A stretch of DNA of 64,000 bases from Pipra filicauda (Eukaryota > Chordata > Aves > Passeriformes > Pipridae), in contig NW_024104162.1 in the NCBI RefSeq assembly GCF_003945595.2, positions 124,001 through 188,000 of the forward strand. Direction: 5' to 3'. Below, one piece after another: positions 37,065-51,840 of the stretch. The notes beneath the pieces were generated by a model, which worked only from the letters and a program-made list of their open reading frames with translations, did no database searches and was not told the origin of the DNA. Position 1 is the stretch's first letter; every line of letters begins with the position of its first letter. The position numbers were made by a program, and so were the translations under genes.

Positions 37065-40000
37065 AAAAGCATTGGGTGCCTAAAAATTAGAATACACCTA
37101 CGAGTTACTGTGCTTACCTCAATTTCTTTGGAAATTTTGGCTTCTATCACGTGTCCTACAAGTAACCTGACTTTATATTTTGCATTAAGATTTCATATGA
37201 AATAGAAGATATGAGGAAATATGAAGGTAGCTCAGGGGGGTTAATATTGCTTTTAATATATTTTACTCTTGATCCATGTAAAAATCAGGCACAAGGTGTA
37301 AGTCAGAAAAAAATCCAGCCTAACTTGAGTGTGGCTCAAGTACCAAAATGCAAGTACAGATTTCATATTAATAGTTGCCAAGGAATTCAGAGTCCACTGT
37401 ATCTGTGCTAGTGAACATTTGGAGGCTTAGGTAACTAAAAGCATAAATAAACACTGTTTTTTAGCACAGGCAATGCTCAACTAAAATAGCAGACTATAAA
37501 CAGTATCCTCAAAGCAAAGAATCAGAGATAATGAAACATTTTCCAAAATGCATGCTTTTGATAGAGCTAAACGGGGGGGATAGCATGGAACTGTTTGTCT
37601 GAACAGGAGTCTAAACATTAATGTGTATTTTTAGAGCATTAAATCCTTTTTTCACAGCTTCTTTACCTATTCTATGAAAAGGTAGGTCTGATAATGATCA
37701 AAGTCATTAAAAACCAAATTACTGATGCATATTGCATCTTCCAGTTGTTAATTACTCCACCAGCTATGCATTATGCACTCCTAAATGCAAATTCTCTTAG
37801 CACTTCTGTTAACAGGCATTTTAATAAATATAATTCTGTCACATTCAGTTCCTGCAAGGTAGTTCACCTTTTAACTGCAATTTCCCTTTCAGGTCTGGGT
37901 TCCTCTTAGCTGAGGATGAGAAACTTATTGACCCCAAGTTCTAAAGGGAGAGCAATCCACTCGTTCAACATTAAGGGGGGGTTTTTTTAATCAAAATCAA
38001 AAATGAACAAAAATCCACATAAGTTTTTGAGGTTGCAGCAAAATTAATGTAGTCTTCCTGTGCTCCTTGAAGAAAAGAAATAGCCCACAACTCAGAGTAA
38101 ATCTACAACTGTTCTGAGATAACCTGGCTAATTAGATTTACGTAACAACTTGGATAAGTGGCAGACACAGCTTACCAAGCACTGTATCCATCAATATGTC
38201 CATAGGCTGGACGGAGGACTAAAAGCAGGTCAAATGCCATCTAGGTTGAAACTAATACTTAGCCTATAGCTCTGATGCCAAATAGGAACATTACCTATGA
38301 AGTACAGTTATTTAATAGCCAGACTTCCACACCTATTCCAAACTGAGCCTGTGATTCTGATTAGTGTGATTTCTCAACAGAACCTTTTCCCCCTTTTCAA
38401 CCCTGAGAACTGGTTGGGCTCTCTGGCTCATAATCTGGTTTTCCCCTAGCAGATGGCATCAGTGCTCACCACCTTTACTTAATTTTATTACTGGATCAGA
38501 ATTATCATTAGAGATCATTTTTTTAAAAAATTACAAATTGATTGAGGTCACTCCCAAGTGCACAGAATTAGGAACCAGAACAGACACCAAAGAAAGGGGG
38601 CCTGAAAAGTGAATCTTTTCACAGCTTCACTTTGAAGGCACTGATTTACTCAACAGAATGATTCCAGATCATCAGCTATAACTGAAAAAAAGGGCAAACT
38701 AAATGAACAGTAAGGCATCAGATACACCAAAGAAAGTATTTCTTGAAATGCTTTAGGCACACTGTTCTTATGTCCTATGGATATGAAACCTCCAGGTTTA
38801 TATTTTAGTAATCATGGACTATAAAAAGTTAAATTTTGAACTTTTAAATTCAGGGTAATATTAGCAAAAGACAAATGGGACTGTTTATTTAATAAAATTT
38901 ATAGTAGTCTTAAAGGTCAGATTTGGCTTCAGTTTTGCTAATATTTAATCATGAAATCCCTTAGAGCACAGCAAGAAACCATGGAACTAAAATAGTGAGA
39001 TTCAAAATCTGAGCTGATGGAAAGCTGATGTCGTATTTCACACTACAAAAATCAAAGCCTCAGTCACTAAAGTATAAAAATACTTTTCTGTGACTGATGA
39101 AGGCAAATTAAGTGACTTGATTGCAGAGATCCACATTCAAAACCAATGCAGGAATGAAATTCATATGCTTAGAAGCCATGAAACCTTTGCCAATAGGGTT
39201 TCTAAACAAAGATTTACACTAGATCCACGAGACTAAAACCAAAAGCAGCGTATTTCTCCAGTGAGTATTTCCAGATGCCCATATATCACAGAGCACAAAC
39301 TTCTTTAGCTACTGCATAGGGGTTTTTTTTGCTCCTGAAATTAAGGTACCACAACTGTCTTCTCAGAAATACAGATACTTCTAGAAAAACATTTGTTTCT
39401 TAAACACTTAGTACAGTTCAGCTAAATTATTTTAAAGATTCTGCACAAAGAATACTCCACTTTCAACAGGAAACATTACTAAGGCCTTTTTAGTTTGCTG
39501 TGTCATTCAGTTTTGCCCAGCTTAAAGGAAAACACTAAAATAGAATAGCACTACCAAAACCTGGAAGACTCTGTTCAGACTCACTGAAGACTCATCCATA
39601 AGAAAAACAGCAGAAAATGCAAAGACATCAAAAGAAAAAGCTATACCATCTCAGTTACATATAGACAGGTCAGCAGAGTTACTTCATATACAAGGCTTAT
39701 CAATTTGAAATGCAAAGTTTAACAGTGTGGTTGTGGGTAGGTAGAATTTAAAAATGCCAGTACTGCAAATGTGCACATGCACAGTTATTCTTTGTCACAG
39801 CATTTATCATAAACTGCTCTGTTTTCCTTGAGATTCTTATATGGAAACTTGGTAAATGGTATTCTGACCTGCAGAAGTGCGTACAGTTACCTCCCCTGGC
39901 ACGCTATGAAAAGTGATACTAGAATTGCTGAGCATTACTATGTAAACTGTCAAAGCCACTGCTGGGCTCTCCTCAATTCCTACTTGTCTTCTTTGTTTTA

Positions 40001-42331
40001 CACATGTTCATGGAAGCATAAGTAAATATTTCAGTGTAATTTCTTGATACACAAAAGAAACTAACAGCTTACTTGAAATAAAGCTTCATCCAAATTTGGT
40101 ATCACAGGAAATGTCCTTTCTGAAATAACCTGGAGTTGTAATTCACCCAGTGTTTTACCTACAGAGTAGCAGAAGTTGTGACACATATTGGTCTAAATTG
40201 TGTGACACACAAGGGCTAACATTTAACAGAAAATCAAAAAAAAGTGACTTTCTAAACAACCTATTACTTGTTAACCATCCTAAATTATGAAGTTCTCTTT
40301 TTTGTATGGTCTGCACTGTTTTTAGGTATCTAACAGTTGCAAATGTATTGATCTGAAGTTCATTGCTTGCCTCTGCAGGTGACAAGAATACCCACCTTCT
40401 CTATTCCCCTGTAATACCTGTAGGAAATGCAAGATTCACGCCCAAAGACAGAACCACTTCATAATGTAAAAAGGAAACTACCACTTCACTGGTTTTGTTT
40501 GGAGTTTCTCACTTCATATCTAAAGCATAAAGTTTCATAGTTTCAGAATCATTTTAAAAAGAAAAGTTTATCAGGTGCATATTGTTTAGAGTCTTAAATG
40601 ACTACACTTCTTAGAACTCTAAACAAAGAAAGGAACATTTCAAGCCACAACTATTTTATATAACAATCATTGTCTTTGAACCTGGACAAAGGAGGTGAGC
40701 AGCCACCTCTGGAGTGCAGAATTACTACACCTCAAGACACTGCAGACTTTAAATTTAGGAGGCAAAGAAAATCCATAGTCAAAGCTGAGCAGCACAACAG
40801 AAGAGAGCAGGATAGTACTGAATGTGTGAGATGTGTAAATGGTACAAATAAGGAGTTCATACAAATTGACTCACTCTTCTTGATCACACATAATCCTGCC
40901 AGTAGCCTTTTGTAAGCTGAATTAAAAACAAAAACAGCAGCAAGCCCCTTATGTGTTTTCCAGAATTTTCTACCATCTGGCAAAAATGAATTAATAAATA
41001 AAATGAAAGGAAATTCATAACAAAATAGATTTATGACATAATAGTTTTTGCATTAAAAACTGGGTTTTTTCTGCACATAGATGATTACTAAGTCTAGGAA
41101 AAAAATGTATGAGGAAGAAATTAGCCTTCAAAGCTGAAAGAATTAAATTTGTTGTAAACACTATTAAATCAGGATTTAAAAAACAGACATATATTGCCAC
41201 AGTAGTAGGGACACATTGATCTTAATTAAGTCACTCAAAAAAACCCCCCATCTTTCAGATTATATAAAGATAGAATTAAAAAACAAATATATTTATGGGC
41301 ATTCAAAAATAAGGTGCCCAGAGCAAACACCAAAGACTATATCAGAGCTAAAATGCACTACTGACCTCCCAAAGAGAACATAATTCAGTGGCAAATGTTG
41401 CTGTTCACAACAGTCACAATATCATCAGTATTCAACATTTTCTCACGAAGCAAGTGTGCAAGTACAAAATACCCAAAGTACTCTAAATATTAATTTAATA
41501 CTAATGCATGTCTGAAACAAAGACAGCAGTATAATACAGATATTCAAGACTGCTTTCCAGAAATTTCTGCAGTTCCAAAGGCAGTCAGGCCTCACCAGCA
41601 CAGAGGCTCAGCAGCCCAACCCGAGCTGCTGCTGCCAGAATTTGAGATCCACCTCCATCTCCTGTGCTTCACCTCTCTCCCTGCTTTACACCAGCAAAGG
41701 AGGAGATGTGAGCAGCCAGGGAAGTGATCCAGCTGGAAAATTAATCCATGGGGGAAAAAAAAAACCCTCAAGTATTTTTTCTCTAATGTAGCACATTATG
41801 CTGGGATAGGAATTCTAATGAAAACCTGGGGAGAGTAACAGAAGTATGTGAGCAATTGCTGGCTGGCACAAAAATAAAGTGACCCTCAGTGACCCCTCCC
41901 ACTCAGATCCAAAGTCCTGCAGAAAAAGAATGAGATGGCAAAGGTCAGAAGACATTAAACCATTAAAGCACAAACTTTCAGGCTGGGAGATTAAGATAGT
42001 GGGGAAATACGGTCACAACTCACAAGGAGGAGAATTTGACATAAATTAAATCCAAGTGAAACACTCTCTAAAAAAAGCTCTAAAGGGTAAACCATCTATT
42101 CTTAATTCATGTCCAAAACAGAAAAGAACGCCCTATTAAGAGTAAACCTTCATCAAAACGTAAAGATAGAAATTCCACACACAGTGGGACCTTTCAAAAG
42201 TGCATATGTGCAATGCTGAGTTTCACAAATTTTCAATTATCTAACACCTACAATAGAACTGGAAAAGTAACCCCGAAATAATCCAACCAGCTAGATAAGA
42301 ATGCTATTCTCCAGTACTAGCAGATAAGTTT

Positions 42332-42363
42332 GGGGGGTTGGGGGGGAAACAGGGAGAAGAGGG
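42332..42363 (+). other. Putative G-quadruplex motif
   Basis: Four G-runs occur in order: G6, G7, G3, G3, with loops TT, AAACA and AGAAGA. This fits the G3+N1-7 rule. The G-rich strand is the template strand of ERC2, so the transcript would carry the C-rich complement. Confidence 0.7.
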
Positions 42364-43265
42364 AAAGGCATACAAAATAACACAAGTTGGGGCCAATTTG
42401 GTGTAAGGCAAAGATGTCTTCCTATTTCCAAACTACTTCTCTGCTGTTTTGAGGGGGCGGTTAATTGAGATGTGCTAAAATATCTGAAGTATTAATAATG
42501 CAACATTGTTAATAAATATGGCACCAGGTTTTTCTTAATATATTTTACCCCCAAGTTATTTCAAAAACTTAATTCAAGGATATCAAATAAAGAGTAGGTT
42601 CTACCTCACTTATTTGGAAACAACTCAAGCGGACACTTCTGGGAAATGAACACCTAGCAAAATTTTGGAACCATAGGTTTTCAAATACAGTTTCCAACTG
42701 GATCAAGCTACCAATTTCTTCTGAGACCACTCTGACATGGAAAAAAAAAAAGAAACTTTCTAGTTGAAAAAAGTATGAAAAATATATTCCTAAAGATAAT
42801 TTTGTTTACTTGTAAATTTGCATCACCTGCCTTCTGCTATTCGATTTAGTCACTGAGGCACCACTTCCCTACACAGTGAAGCACTGCTTGATACAAGACC
42901 TGAATTCTGAAAAGGATGACGTCCTACCCATTGAACACAGAATCACTGGGTGCCTTCAATTCATCTTTTATGGTTACACCTATATACCTCTTAGGAAAAC
43001 GAGCTCTTCTCTAGAAAGGTTACTTGGAAATCATTTTTCCTGCCCTTTGCCCGCCTGGCACTGCTTGTCAGTTGTGCAGTCCTGGAGTCTGGATAACACA
43101 GTTCTATTCGGTTGGAAAAGCCCATCACAAATATTCTTGTCTAATTGCTCCAATTCTCATTCTGACAGTTCTCCCTCTTCAGGGGATGAACTGCCTGAAC
43201 AGGATGAAGAATGACTGGTTTTGCTTTCTTAAGCAACTTTTGTGTTTTCTACTCTATAGTTCACT

Positions 43266-43281
43266 CCTTCCTTCCTTCCTT
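43266..43281. repeat. (CCTT)4 microsatellite
   Basis: Four uninterrupted CCTT units on the plus strand. Confidence 0.9.
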
Positions 43282-45466
43282 CACTGCACTAGGGAATCTG
43301 AAGACAAAAATATCTCTCAAGTGGAAGGAAGGTACTAGATCATTCATATACAGTTATGCAATTATGCAGCTCATTCATTTCCATATTTCAGCCAAACTAA
43401 GAATATATGAATTATATGTTATAAACAGAATAAACATACTAAAATAACTATATAAAATTAAAACAAATAAATTTTATCCCCAAGAGGGTGGTGATGTGAA
43501 AAGCAGTGGGTTTTAACCAATTATTAAAAATTATGCCCCATCTGATTTGCTAGCAAAATTTACACCAGAATACAACCCAATACCCTTCTGAACACAAATT
43601 TTTTTAGGAAGAACTTCAGACTTCCAGAATACTGTAGTATCATTCCAGTGTAATTGTATTTTGTATAATGGAATTTTCATGGCAGTATTAACCATCAGAA
43701 ATAGAAAAGGATTTTGGGTTCATTTTAGGGTTTTTTACAATATATATAAAAATAAATAAGACAATATAATGTGTACCTAGATGTATTTATGTTAACATCA
43801 AACTCAGTATAAACCGAAATACATAGGTAACACATACTGCATAGTCCAGAGAGTTGTGCTGACAAGTAGGTACATTTTCAGAGTCCTATGGGAAAAAATA
43901 AAATTTTAGCTGTCAAATAAAGGGCAATTGGGAATTTTGATTTCTCCCAAGATACAGCTTAGTTTCTGTCACATAGAGAAGAAATTTAATATGGTCACTG
44001 AATGCAAAACATTCTTACTATCCCAACCTATGTTTATTTTTTTATGTATATATATGTGCATAATTACATATACACATCAATAGACCAGCTTTTATTACAG
44101 ACCTGCTGATTGCAAACAATGGTTTTTCAAGTTTGCATTGAAACATTGTATTAATGCTTTGGTATAAGAAGATTCAAATATAACCCAGTAGTTCACCTCT
44201 ACCTTCTAGTGTATCCAGCAGGAATACTATACCATGATATTTAGGCATTTCTTCACTGAATTAATTAAGAGCTTTGCCAGTAACCAGGTACCTGGAGTCA
44301 ATATCACACAGAAGACAAAGTTCACATTAACAGGACTATTCTTTTAGACTTTATACCTACAAATTGAAAGAGCCATACAACATCATTTAACACACACTTT
44401 AAACCAAAATATATAGCAAGGATCTAATTTTCAAAGCACAACTCCTGCCTCTGTGATTTTTTTTTAATTCAAATGCAGGTTTTATAGTGAGACTTGTACT
44501 CTGTACAATTAATGCTGTAGTAAATTAAATGGAAAATTAAGTATGTTCAAAATGCAGACCTTGCTTTAGGGCTTGCTGCTCCTCTGGAGCTGCATCCCAA
44601 CATGTGTGATGCTTTTTCTCCAGTTTCTGCTGACCTTTGCTTTTCTTCTACTTAAATGTCATGTGCTAGAGACCCCACACTCTCATTCAATTATAGATGG
44701 AACTGGAATACAGATTACCTTACAAGACCTCAGCGTTCTCCAAGTCTCTATCACTGAAATACTTAGATCCTGATTTGCCTCAGGATTTTCCTTTTGGCAA
44801 AAACATCATTTATTCCTTTCCCTTCAGGGTACAAAGAGAGCTTCACATGAAATGTACTGCCTTCTTTTAACATGTGTTTTGTTAGCTTTTCATTTCATCT
44901 TCCAACACCAGGAGTAAGAGCAATAACTATATTGTGGCAGATGCTTAAGGAAATCCAAAAAGAAAATATGATTTCCCCACCCCACAGGCCAAATATTCTG
45001 AAATGACTAAATTCAACAGATTTATTTGCTCCTGCCACAGGCAATCCAATTTGAACCAAAGTTATCCTCTATAAAATATACCAAGGGCTCCTCAATGCTA
45101 GTTTCTTTACTAAGTCAACTGACACATATTCCAGCAATAAACTCAAGAAGCAAATAACATCTTCTGACTGACAGCTTTTCCAGCTGTCACCAGGAAAATG
45201 CACAGTTCCATAGCAGGGAAGGCCAGACACCTTGAACAGAGCAAGCGACAGGTAAAGTCAAAATCTGACCCTGCATGACATTGACCAAGCACAACTCCCT
45301 GACATGTAAAAATTCAGAAGAAACCTGCTGGTCATTGACTCCATTTAAGTCACCACCATAACACTGCCCTTATCCTGACACGACAATCTGAAATGCATCT
45401 TAGGGATTCAGAAATGTAACAGAAAAGAGAAAGGTTAGGAAGCATCATGCAAGTTCATCTCTAAAT

Positions 45467-45484
45467 TATATATATATATATATA
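45467..45484. repeat. (TA)9 microsatellite
   Basis: Nine uninterrupted TA units, followed by an AAATAAATAAAT-like A/T stretch. Confidence 0.95.
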
Positions 45485-48400
45485 AAATAAATAAATATAA
45501 TGCTTTACAGTGCAGCCAAAAGGGTTGTGTTTTTCAGAAATAGCCTAGAGGATGGAGTTCCATATTGCTGGCTAATGGAATATGGCATTATCGACTGCCT
45601 GGTAGATAATTTGAGGACAACTCCCAGAAAACACAAGATGAAAGGGCTGGATGGAAGTACAATGTCTAAAATTTTACTATTAAAGTCTAAAAATGTAAAA
45701 TGAGAAAGGAATGACTCATTTTTTTCAGTACTTCCTCCCCTTTCTCTCCTCACTTTAGATGACGGAAAATTCTGAAGAGTCATTTCCAGCATTTTTTTCA
45801 GATTAACTGAAGAACCTCAAGGTTTAAAGGCGGGGAGGAAACCAGTTTACAGAAGCTAACAGATAAATGTATTTTTAAAAAACACCACATAAACTGCAGG
45901 CTCCATCACCAAGGAGAATGTTTGATCTATTATCTATGACACTTGTGAGACACTCTATTATTCATGAGATTAAATGTTTAGTTACCTTCTTCAGGAGACT
46001 TTATTTATGCTTTGTAAGCCTTGCTTTCAAAACAAATTCCTGCACTGTCAAACAGTTTCCTATTTACGTGATGTATCCAATACCACCCAAACAAAACTCC
46101 AAAAGGTTTATGTACGATATGATTACCTCTCTTCCCATTTCCTCTATGTCATTCTGACAGCATTAAGTCCCCTACTAGGATATCTGCTCTGGACTGATCC
46201 CTAACTTCAGGCAGGAGGCAGTAAAAAGCAGCAGCTGCCGTACTTGAGGTGTGACTTCTTGGTATGTACTAAAGGAACACCTTTTTTAAGGATAACTTAA
46301 AGCTAGTTTTATCCCAACTAATTCCCTGCCAGATCTACACGTTTTTGAAGTGGTCATCCCTGAGACCCTGTCAGAATCTCGATTTCCATGCAAAGGGTTT
46401 TACCCACACAGCAACACAACCATCACTGCTGAACAGCAGAACGGTGCTCAGAGCACATCAGACTGGGGAACACAGAACATTGCAAGGGAAATTTAACAAA
46501 CGGGACAAAGTTACCAAATTCAGCTGAAGTATCAACTGATAAACCTATAGCCTGTCAGAAAACTGCCCATGTAATACTTCAGTTTGAAGTTATTTGCAGC
46601 AAATGATCACCACCATTACAGGACAAACAATCCACAGCAGAAACAGTTTTTGTAGTGTTTCAGGGATGTACCATCAAACATTAGCTAAGGAGGTGAATAT
46701 GTTCAAAGCTGATGAGATCACAATTCCGAGTCCCGGAGTATTACACAGTTCTAATCACCTTTTATTGCAGTGCTGTTTCTGCTACAGAGTCAATCCACCT
46801 CTTCTCAAAATATGACTGGTCTTGTTTATGCTTCTTTATAAAGAACACTCACTGCCACTCATTATTTGACACTCATTCTAAGACTTCAAGATGCAAATGA
46901 AATTTCATGGTAGCACTTGGGCACTGACACCATTGAGAATGACCTACATCCTGCATTTAAAATTAAGTATTGTGCAATATTCAACAACTTTTCGTTTCCA
47001 ACATGGTGAATAGAGTACCTTTTGTTTTAAATACAATAATAGTGTTCCTTCAGCTGACAGTTAAACCAGTGCATCCTAGAGACTACAATTCATGCCCTTT
47101 ATCTTTTTCAAATTCTGAAAAAACTAACATAAAATCTATGTTTACTTTCCTCAGAGCTCTTTATATCTCAAAAATTCAGAAAAGAATATAACTTACTATT
47201 ACCATCCTTTCCAAATTACCATTAACCTGCAATATAGTTTTCATACAGCTTAAACTATTAGTTTCTACTATGTAATGTATGTATGTGCATTTACTATCTA
47301 AACCAGAACACCAGCAAAAAGATTCAGTCAAGATTAAAAAAGTACTTGCACACTTACAGGGACATATTTCTATTATTCTTTTTCTAGCTCAGTACTTACC
47401 AAGCTTCTTCAGATATAAAAATCCCACAGAAAGAAATAAAAAGTTAAAACTAACTACACTGACCCTTAAACACTTCTGGGTTATTACTTCCTCAAAATTT
47501 CCGTGGGTATCTACAGTATTATGTCCACCCCCTTATCCCTCTCCTCCCCATCACGGAGCTGGGAGCCTTTCCTCACCCTCAGGAGCAGCAGCACAAAAGG
47601 CAACACGCCCCCTTCTTTGGCTCAGTCACTCCTCACCAACTCTGTACCATCATTCCTCAGCAGAACATTCCTACTATTTCAGCCTCTTTCCATTTCATAC
47701 AAACACATTTACTTCCAAAATACGTTAAAAAAAAAAAAACTACTGATTTTATTGTACTTTCATATTCAGATAATGAATATTTGATCTATCTCATGTGGTT
47801 AAAAGCTTAAGCACTTTGTTACATTTAAAAAATAAGGAAGAAATATTTTGCACTTACCGAAATTGCCATCAATGAACATGAATTTAAATGAAGAAAACAG
47901 TGAAAACATTCAAAACAAAGTTAAAATTGACAAGTATGCATGCAAATCAAGACAAATATTAAAAAAGATGAAGAAAGCAGGAAACAACAGTACAGTGAAA
48001 AACAGAAAATAAGGTGAATAGATGTGCTGAGCCTACTGGTTTTACAGAACCACCCTAAAATACCTTAAAAGAGACTTTCATTGGTTGCAAATTCTATATG
48101 AAAACCTTCAGTTGAAAATATTTAAATTTATTATTTATTTATTTCTTGAAAAGAGACATATTTACTAAAAAAAAAGCCAATTTTTAATATTTTTTTGTTA
48201 TTCTTATTAGGTTATTAATGTGATGACATACCTCAGGTAGAACTGTAAAATGTGAGCAGAACATTTCCATCCCTCAGATTACTAGCTTTACCTTCTGTGT
48301 ATAACCTTTACTTTATTAATGTTCACAATAAGCTTCACAATTTGTGGTGTTTCACACCCTTGCACAATGAGACAGGTTGAGAGGTATTTATACCCAAAAA

Positions 48401-51012
48401 ACTCCTCTGACCATATCTGGTATTTAGGAACAATGGGAGGCCACCTTTCCAACTGGTAATCAAGTGCACACTTTGACAGATATTAAGGAAGAAAACACCT
48501 ATCTGAGAACTCAGACTAAATACCCAATTGTTGGCAACTCCCTGCACATTCCACTAGGATGAAACCTTAGGAATTTCAATGGGCATAAACAAAACTATCT
48601 CAAAATAAGATTCTGGGGTTTTTTAATCATGTATACTTTAGCATAATCAAGGTTTTACTAGGAAAACAGTTTAATTAGTACAAAGAAGGGAAACATCATT
48701 TCAGAATATTTCTTAGCACACTTTCTTTTACTATTTTATTTAGATACTTATTATTAATCAAAGTGAAAATGAAGAGCACGTGAAATAACATCGAGCAGCT
48801 ACTCACAGTTCTGGATTCATGAATACACATTCCCTTATCTACTGATTATTTTATCAGCTCTATTCTGTTAATTGCAGCATCTGAACTATTCATATCCTAC
48901 AGATAGATAAAAATTATTTCAAGAAACGATTTTGTATTCAAAATTCTCAGAGGAACTGCTCACTATCCTTTTTATCCTTCCTCTTCATCTCATTAATGGG
49001 AAGTAAATTCCTGCAATATCAGGACAGGAACTAAACTTTAAAAGAAGATCAAAATTTATAATATGTTTTCAAAGAACACATTAATTTCATTAAAATTACC
49101 TGGTTTTCTGTAAGGGAAAAAAAAAAGGCATCAAGCTCACCACTTATTTCCAATATATAACCATATCAAGAATGAAAAAGAGCCACTATTCATTGCATGC
49201 AGTGGTCCATTTTGTATTAATTATGTAGTATTAAATGATGACATCTTTAAGGAGGTAAAAAGGGCTTTATTTTGTGCAACCAAGTTTAGTGTGTTTTTTT
49301 TTAAAAATACCAGAGTAAATCTAATTCAGTTTCTGCAATGTCAAAACAGCAGCATATCAACCACTAAATGTGAATATGTTGTCTTCGATCCAGCTCATCC
49401 AAACCCATAAATTAGTTCTCCCTCCTTTTTTGACAGACAGGCAACAATCCTGGAAAATAATCCTGCTGAACAACGTGACCTCCCAGCGCTTCCCACCTCA
49501 GAGCCTTCTGCTCCCCATTGAAACTTTCTACACTAACTCTTCTATACGATACATTCAAGCCACATTAGAGAGAATAACTATCTACCTGGGGGGAAAAAAC
49601 ATGCAAAAGCTCTGACTGAGACACTGCAAATGGATGATTCCAAGACGAAGAATCACTTTAAATACTGGAAAACATGTAAGGTACTTCCTGCCCCTATGTC
49701 TATCAATCCATACATAGAATAATACTAATTGTGCTGTGAGAAAATAGGTCACAAAGAATAAGAAGAACAGAGAGACAACTAAGTTTTCCAGCATGTTTTT
49801 AAGCCTTCCCAGCTTGACATTACCTGGATGCATAATACACATCCATCATTCAGAGCACATGACAGATCCCTACCAGATCCTGCCAGGCATCCTTCCAATT
49901 TCACCATGAATCATTGATAATTACACTTTGACACAAGCTTCCAATCACATAGGTCTCCCTGTAATAGCAATTATAATAGCTCACTAATGAATATCTCCTG
50001 AAACAACAGAAAAAGTTTTTCTAACATCAGTATGTTACTATTGTTTTTTCCCTTATGCATAAGGTGTGTTTTTCTGTCATGCAAGAAAAACAGTCTTGTT
50101 TGACATTACTTTTGACAAATCCATATTGAGTGTTAGTCTTTTTTTTAATTTTTCCCCTATATTCGGAAATAGCTAATGATTTTTTTAAAACAATACAAAT
50201 AATTAATACAGTTTACGAACAGTTTTCTTTGGGTTTCACAAGATTTTTACAGAAACCACAATAAAAATATCAAATTTATAATTCACTTATTATCCTCTCA
50301 CTGAACTTTTTTTTTGGCAGGCAGATAGATTTGCCCTTCTTCAATCTCCTGGAAGTTCTCAAAGTTTGCTATGAGACTAAAGGCCCCAATCAGTGTCAAT
50401 TCCATCAAGCATAGCCAATGTGAAAATAGTTTTTAGTGTTTCAGTTTTCAGGGAAAAACCTCCATTCTTAAGGAAGTTTTATAAGCCAGTAACCCTCAGA
50501 CCCACAAGACAAATCAATCACTTTCAGTATATGTGTGACAGAGTACATCACTTCCCTTTTTTTGTGTTTAAAATTATAGTTTTTTGATAATTTAAATATT
50601 AAATTAGTTGTTTGAAAGAATTGATAGCCATGTGGATAAGTAAGACTAACAAAGCAGCTGACACAGCCCTCTTGGGCTTCCTAAGCCATCCCTTCAGAAA
50701 GGCTCCTCTCCAAATGCTTACAAGAAAAGTAAGCAGCAATTAGATAAGAGGATAGGTCCTTTTAAACATAAATATTTTATTATAAGAGAGGAAATAGCAG
50801 AAACACACAGTCAACTCATAAAACCAAGAGAAGGTCCCTGTGGAGTTTTGCTGGAACCTGTGGCTGGGCTTTGTGCTGACTGACACATTCTGAGTAACCC
50901 AAAGAACAGGGTGAACACTAAGATGACTAATTTTCCTCATGACATTAGGTTATTCAGGGCAGGAGAGAAAAAAGCCAAATGCAAAGAAGGATTTTATAAG
51001 GCTGAGCAAATA

Positions 51013-51840
51013 GTCAAAGGTTGGCAGATGAAATTCAGGGAGATAAAAGTTAAACACAAGTGAAAATAATCCTACCTTTATGCATAACAAGCTGGGATCT
51101 AAACTGATGACAACCAGTGGTGAGATTCTTCAGCTATACTAAATATTTCCTTTAAAATACTAGCTCAGTACTCAGTAGGAGTAAATAAATAAATAAATAA
51201 GTCCTCAAAACTAGAAATGACACTTTAAGTGTTGTGAATTTTTGAGAGAAACATACAGAATAAAAGGGCAAATGCTACAACATCAAAACATAACTCATCT
51301 TACACCTGTATTATCAAAAACATAAGCTATTCTGGTCTCCTCACCTCAAAAAAGCCTCACATAATAGGTCTGAAAAACAATGTCACCGTTTCACAAAAGG
51401 AACTATCACACATGCTAAGATTCCCCCATCTGGAAAAGAGATGAGGGAGGGATGTGATGATGGTTCCCTGTGAAATCATTAAGTGGCACTGAGACTGGCA
51501 CAAGACATCAATTATTTAATTCTTCCTCCTGTACAAGGAAAAGCAAATCGTAGCAAAAGCAGCTAAAATCTAGTGCAAAACCAAATGAAAAGTTTCAGTT
51601 TCAGACACAACTTCACAGATATGTTAAGCTGTGGGATTCACTGCTCTACGAGACTGTGGACACTGGCACTTTAAATAGGTCTAAAAGTACCTGGCTTAAT
51701 TCAAAGTCCATTGAGAGTCATTAAGCACAAAAACTCTTGTTGGATCATAAAAAGTACTAGTGGGGATATCACTGCATACTAGGTCTATTCTGTGAACTTT
51801 GGGACATTGTTAGCAATGGAATACCGGGCTATAAGGATGC
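51013..51840 (+). mobile_element. Ancient CR1 LINE fragment (3' ORF2 to near 3' end)
   Basis: Several diverged blocks appear in the order expected for an ancient amniote CR1. TTGGCAGATGAAATTCAGG lies at 51021. It is followed by AAGCTGGGATCTAAACTGAT near 51090 and TGGTCTCCTCACCTCAAAAA near 51334. GCTGTGGGATTCACTGCTC (CR1 'ctgtggaactccttgcc') lies near 51630, GTCCATTGAGAGTCATTAAG near 51707, and AATACCGGGCTATAAGGA ('gatactgggctagatgga') at 51820. Reverse transcriptase coding is destroyed by stops and indels, one of them filled by a TAAA microsatellite. The orientation is opposite to ERC2. Assigned from remembered consensus. Confidence 0.7.
51182..51200. repeat. (TAAA) microsatellite inside the CR1 relic
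   Basis: Almost five uninterrupted TAAA units, placed where the CR1 alignment is otherwise interrupted. Confidence 0.9.

Larger units (their letters stand above)
33971..51012 (-). other. ERC2: ERC2 intron segment, GC island to CR1 relic
   Basis: This is AT-rich intronic sequence. It holds moderately GC-rich patches (34420-34640, 41575-41720, 47515-47640), an ATG-initiated plus-strand frame (36600-37064), a 10-bp hairpin with TCAG loop (36006-36029), a G-run cluster (42332-42363), a CCTT run (43266-43281) and a (TA)9. I recognise no gene, RNA gene or transposon besides these. Confidence 0.75.

Noticed and set aside
42876..43214. 112-codon plus frame ending in an acidic tail
   Set aside because: No homology recognised and no exon signals; the start is not supported.
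47279..47728. 149-codon ATG-initiated plus-strand frame
   Set aside because: No recognisable domain. The second half is a Pro/Ser/His-rich translation of a C-rich patch, and there is no splice or promoter context; chance is sufficient.
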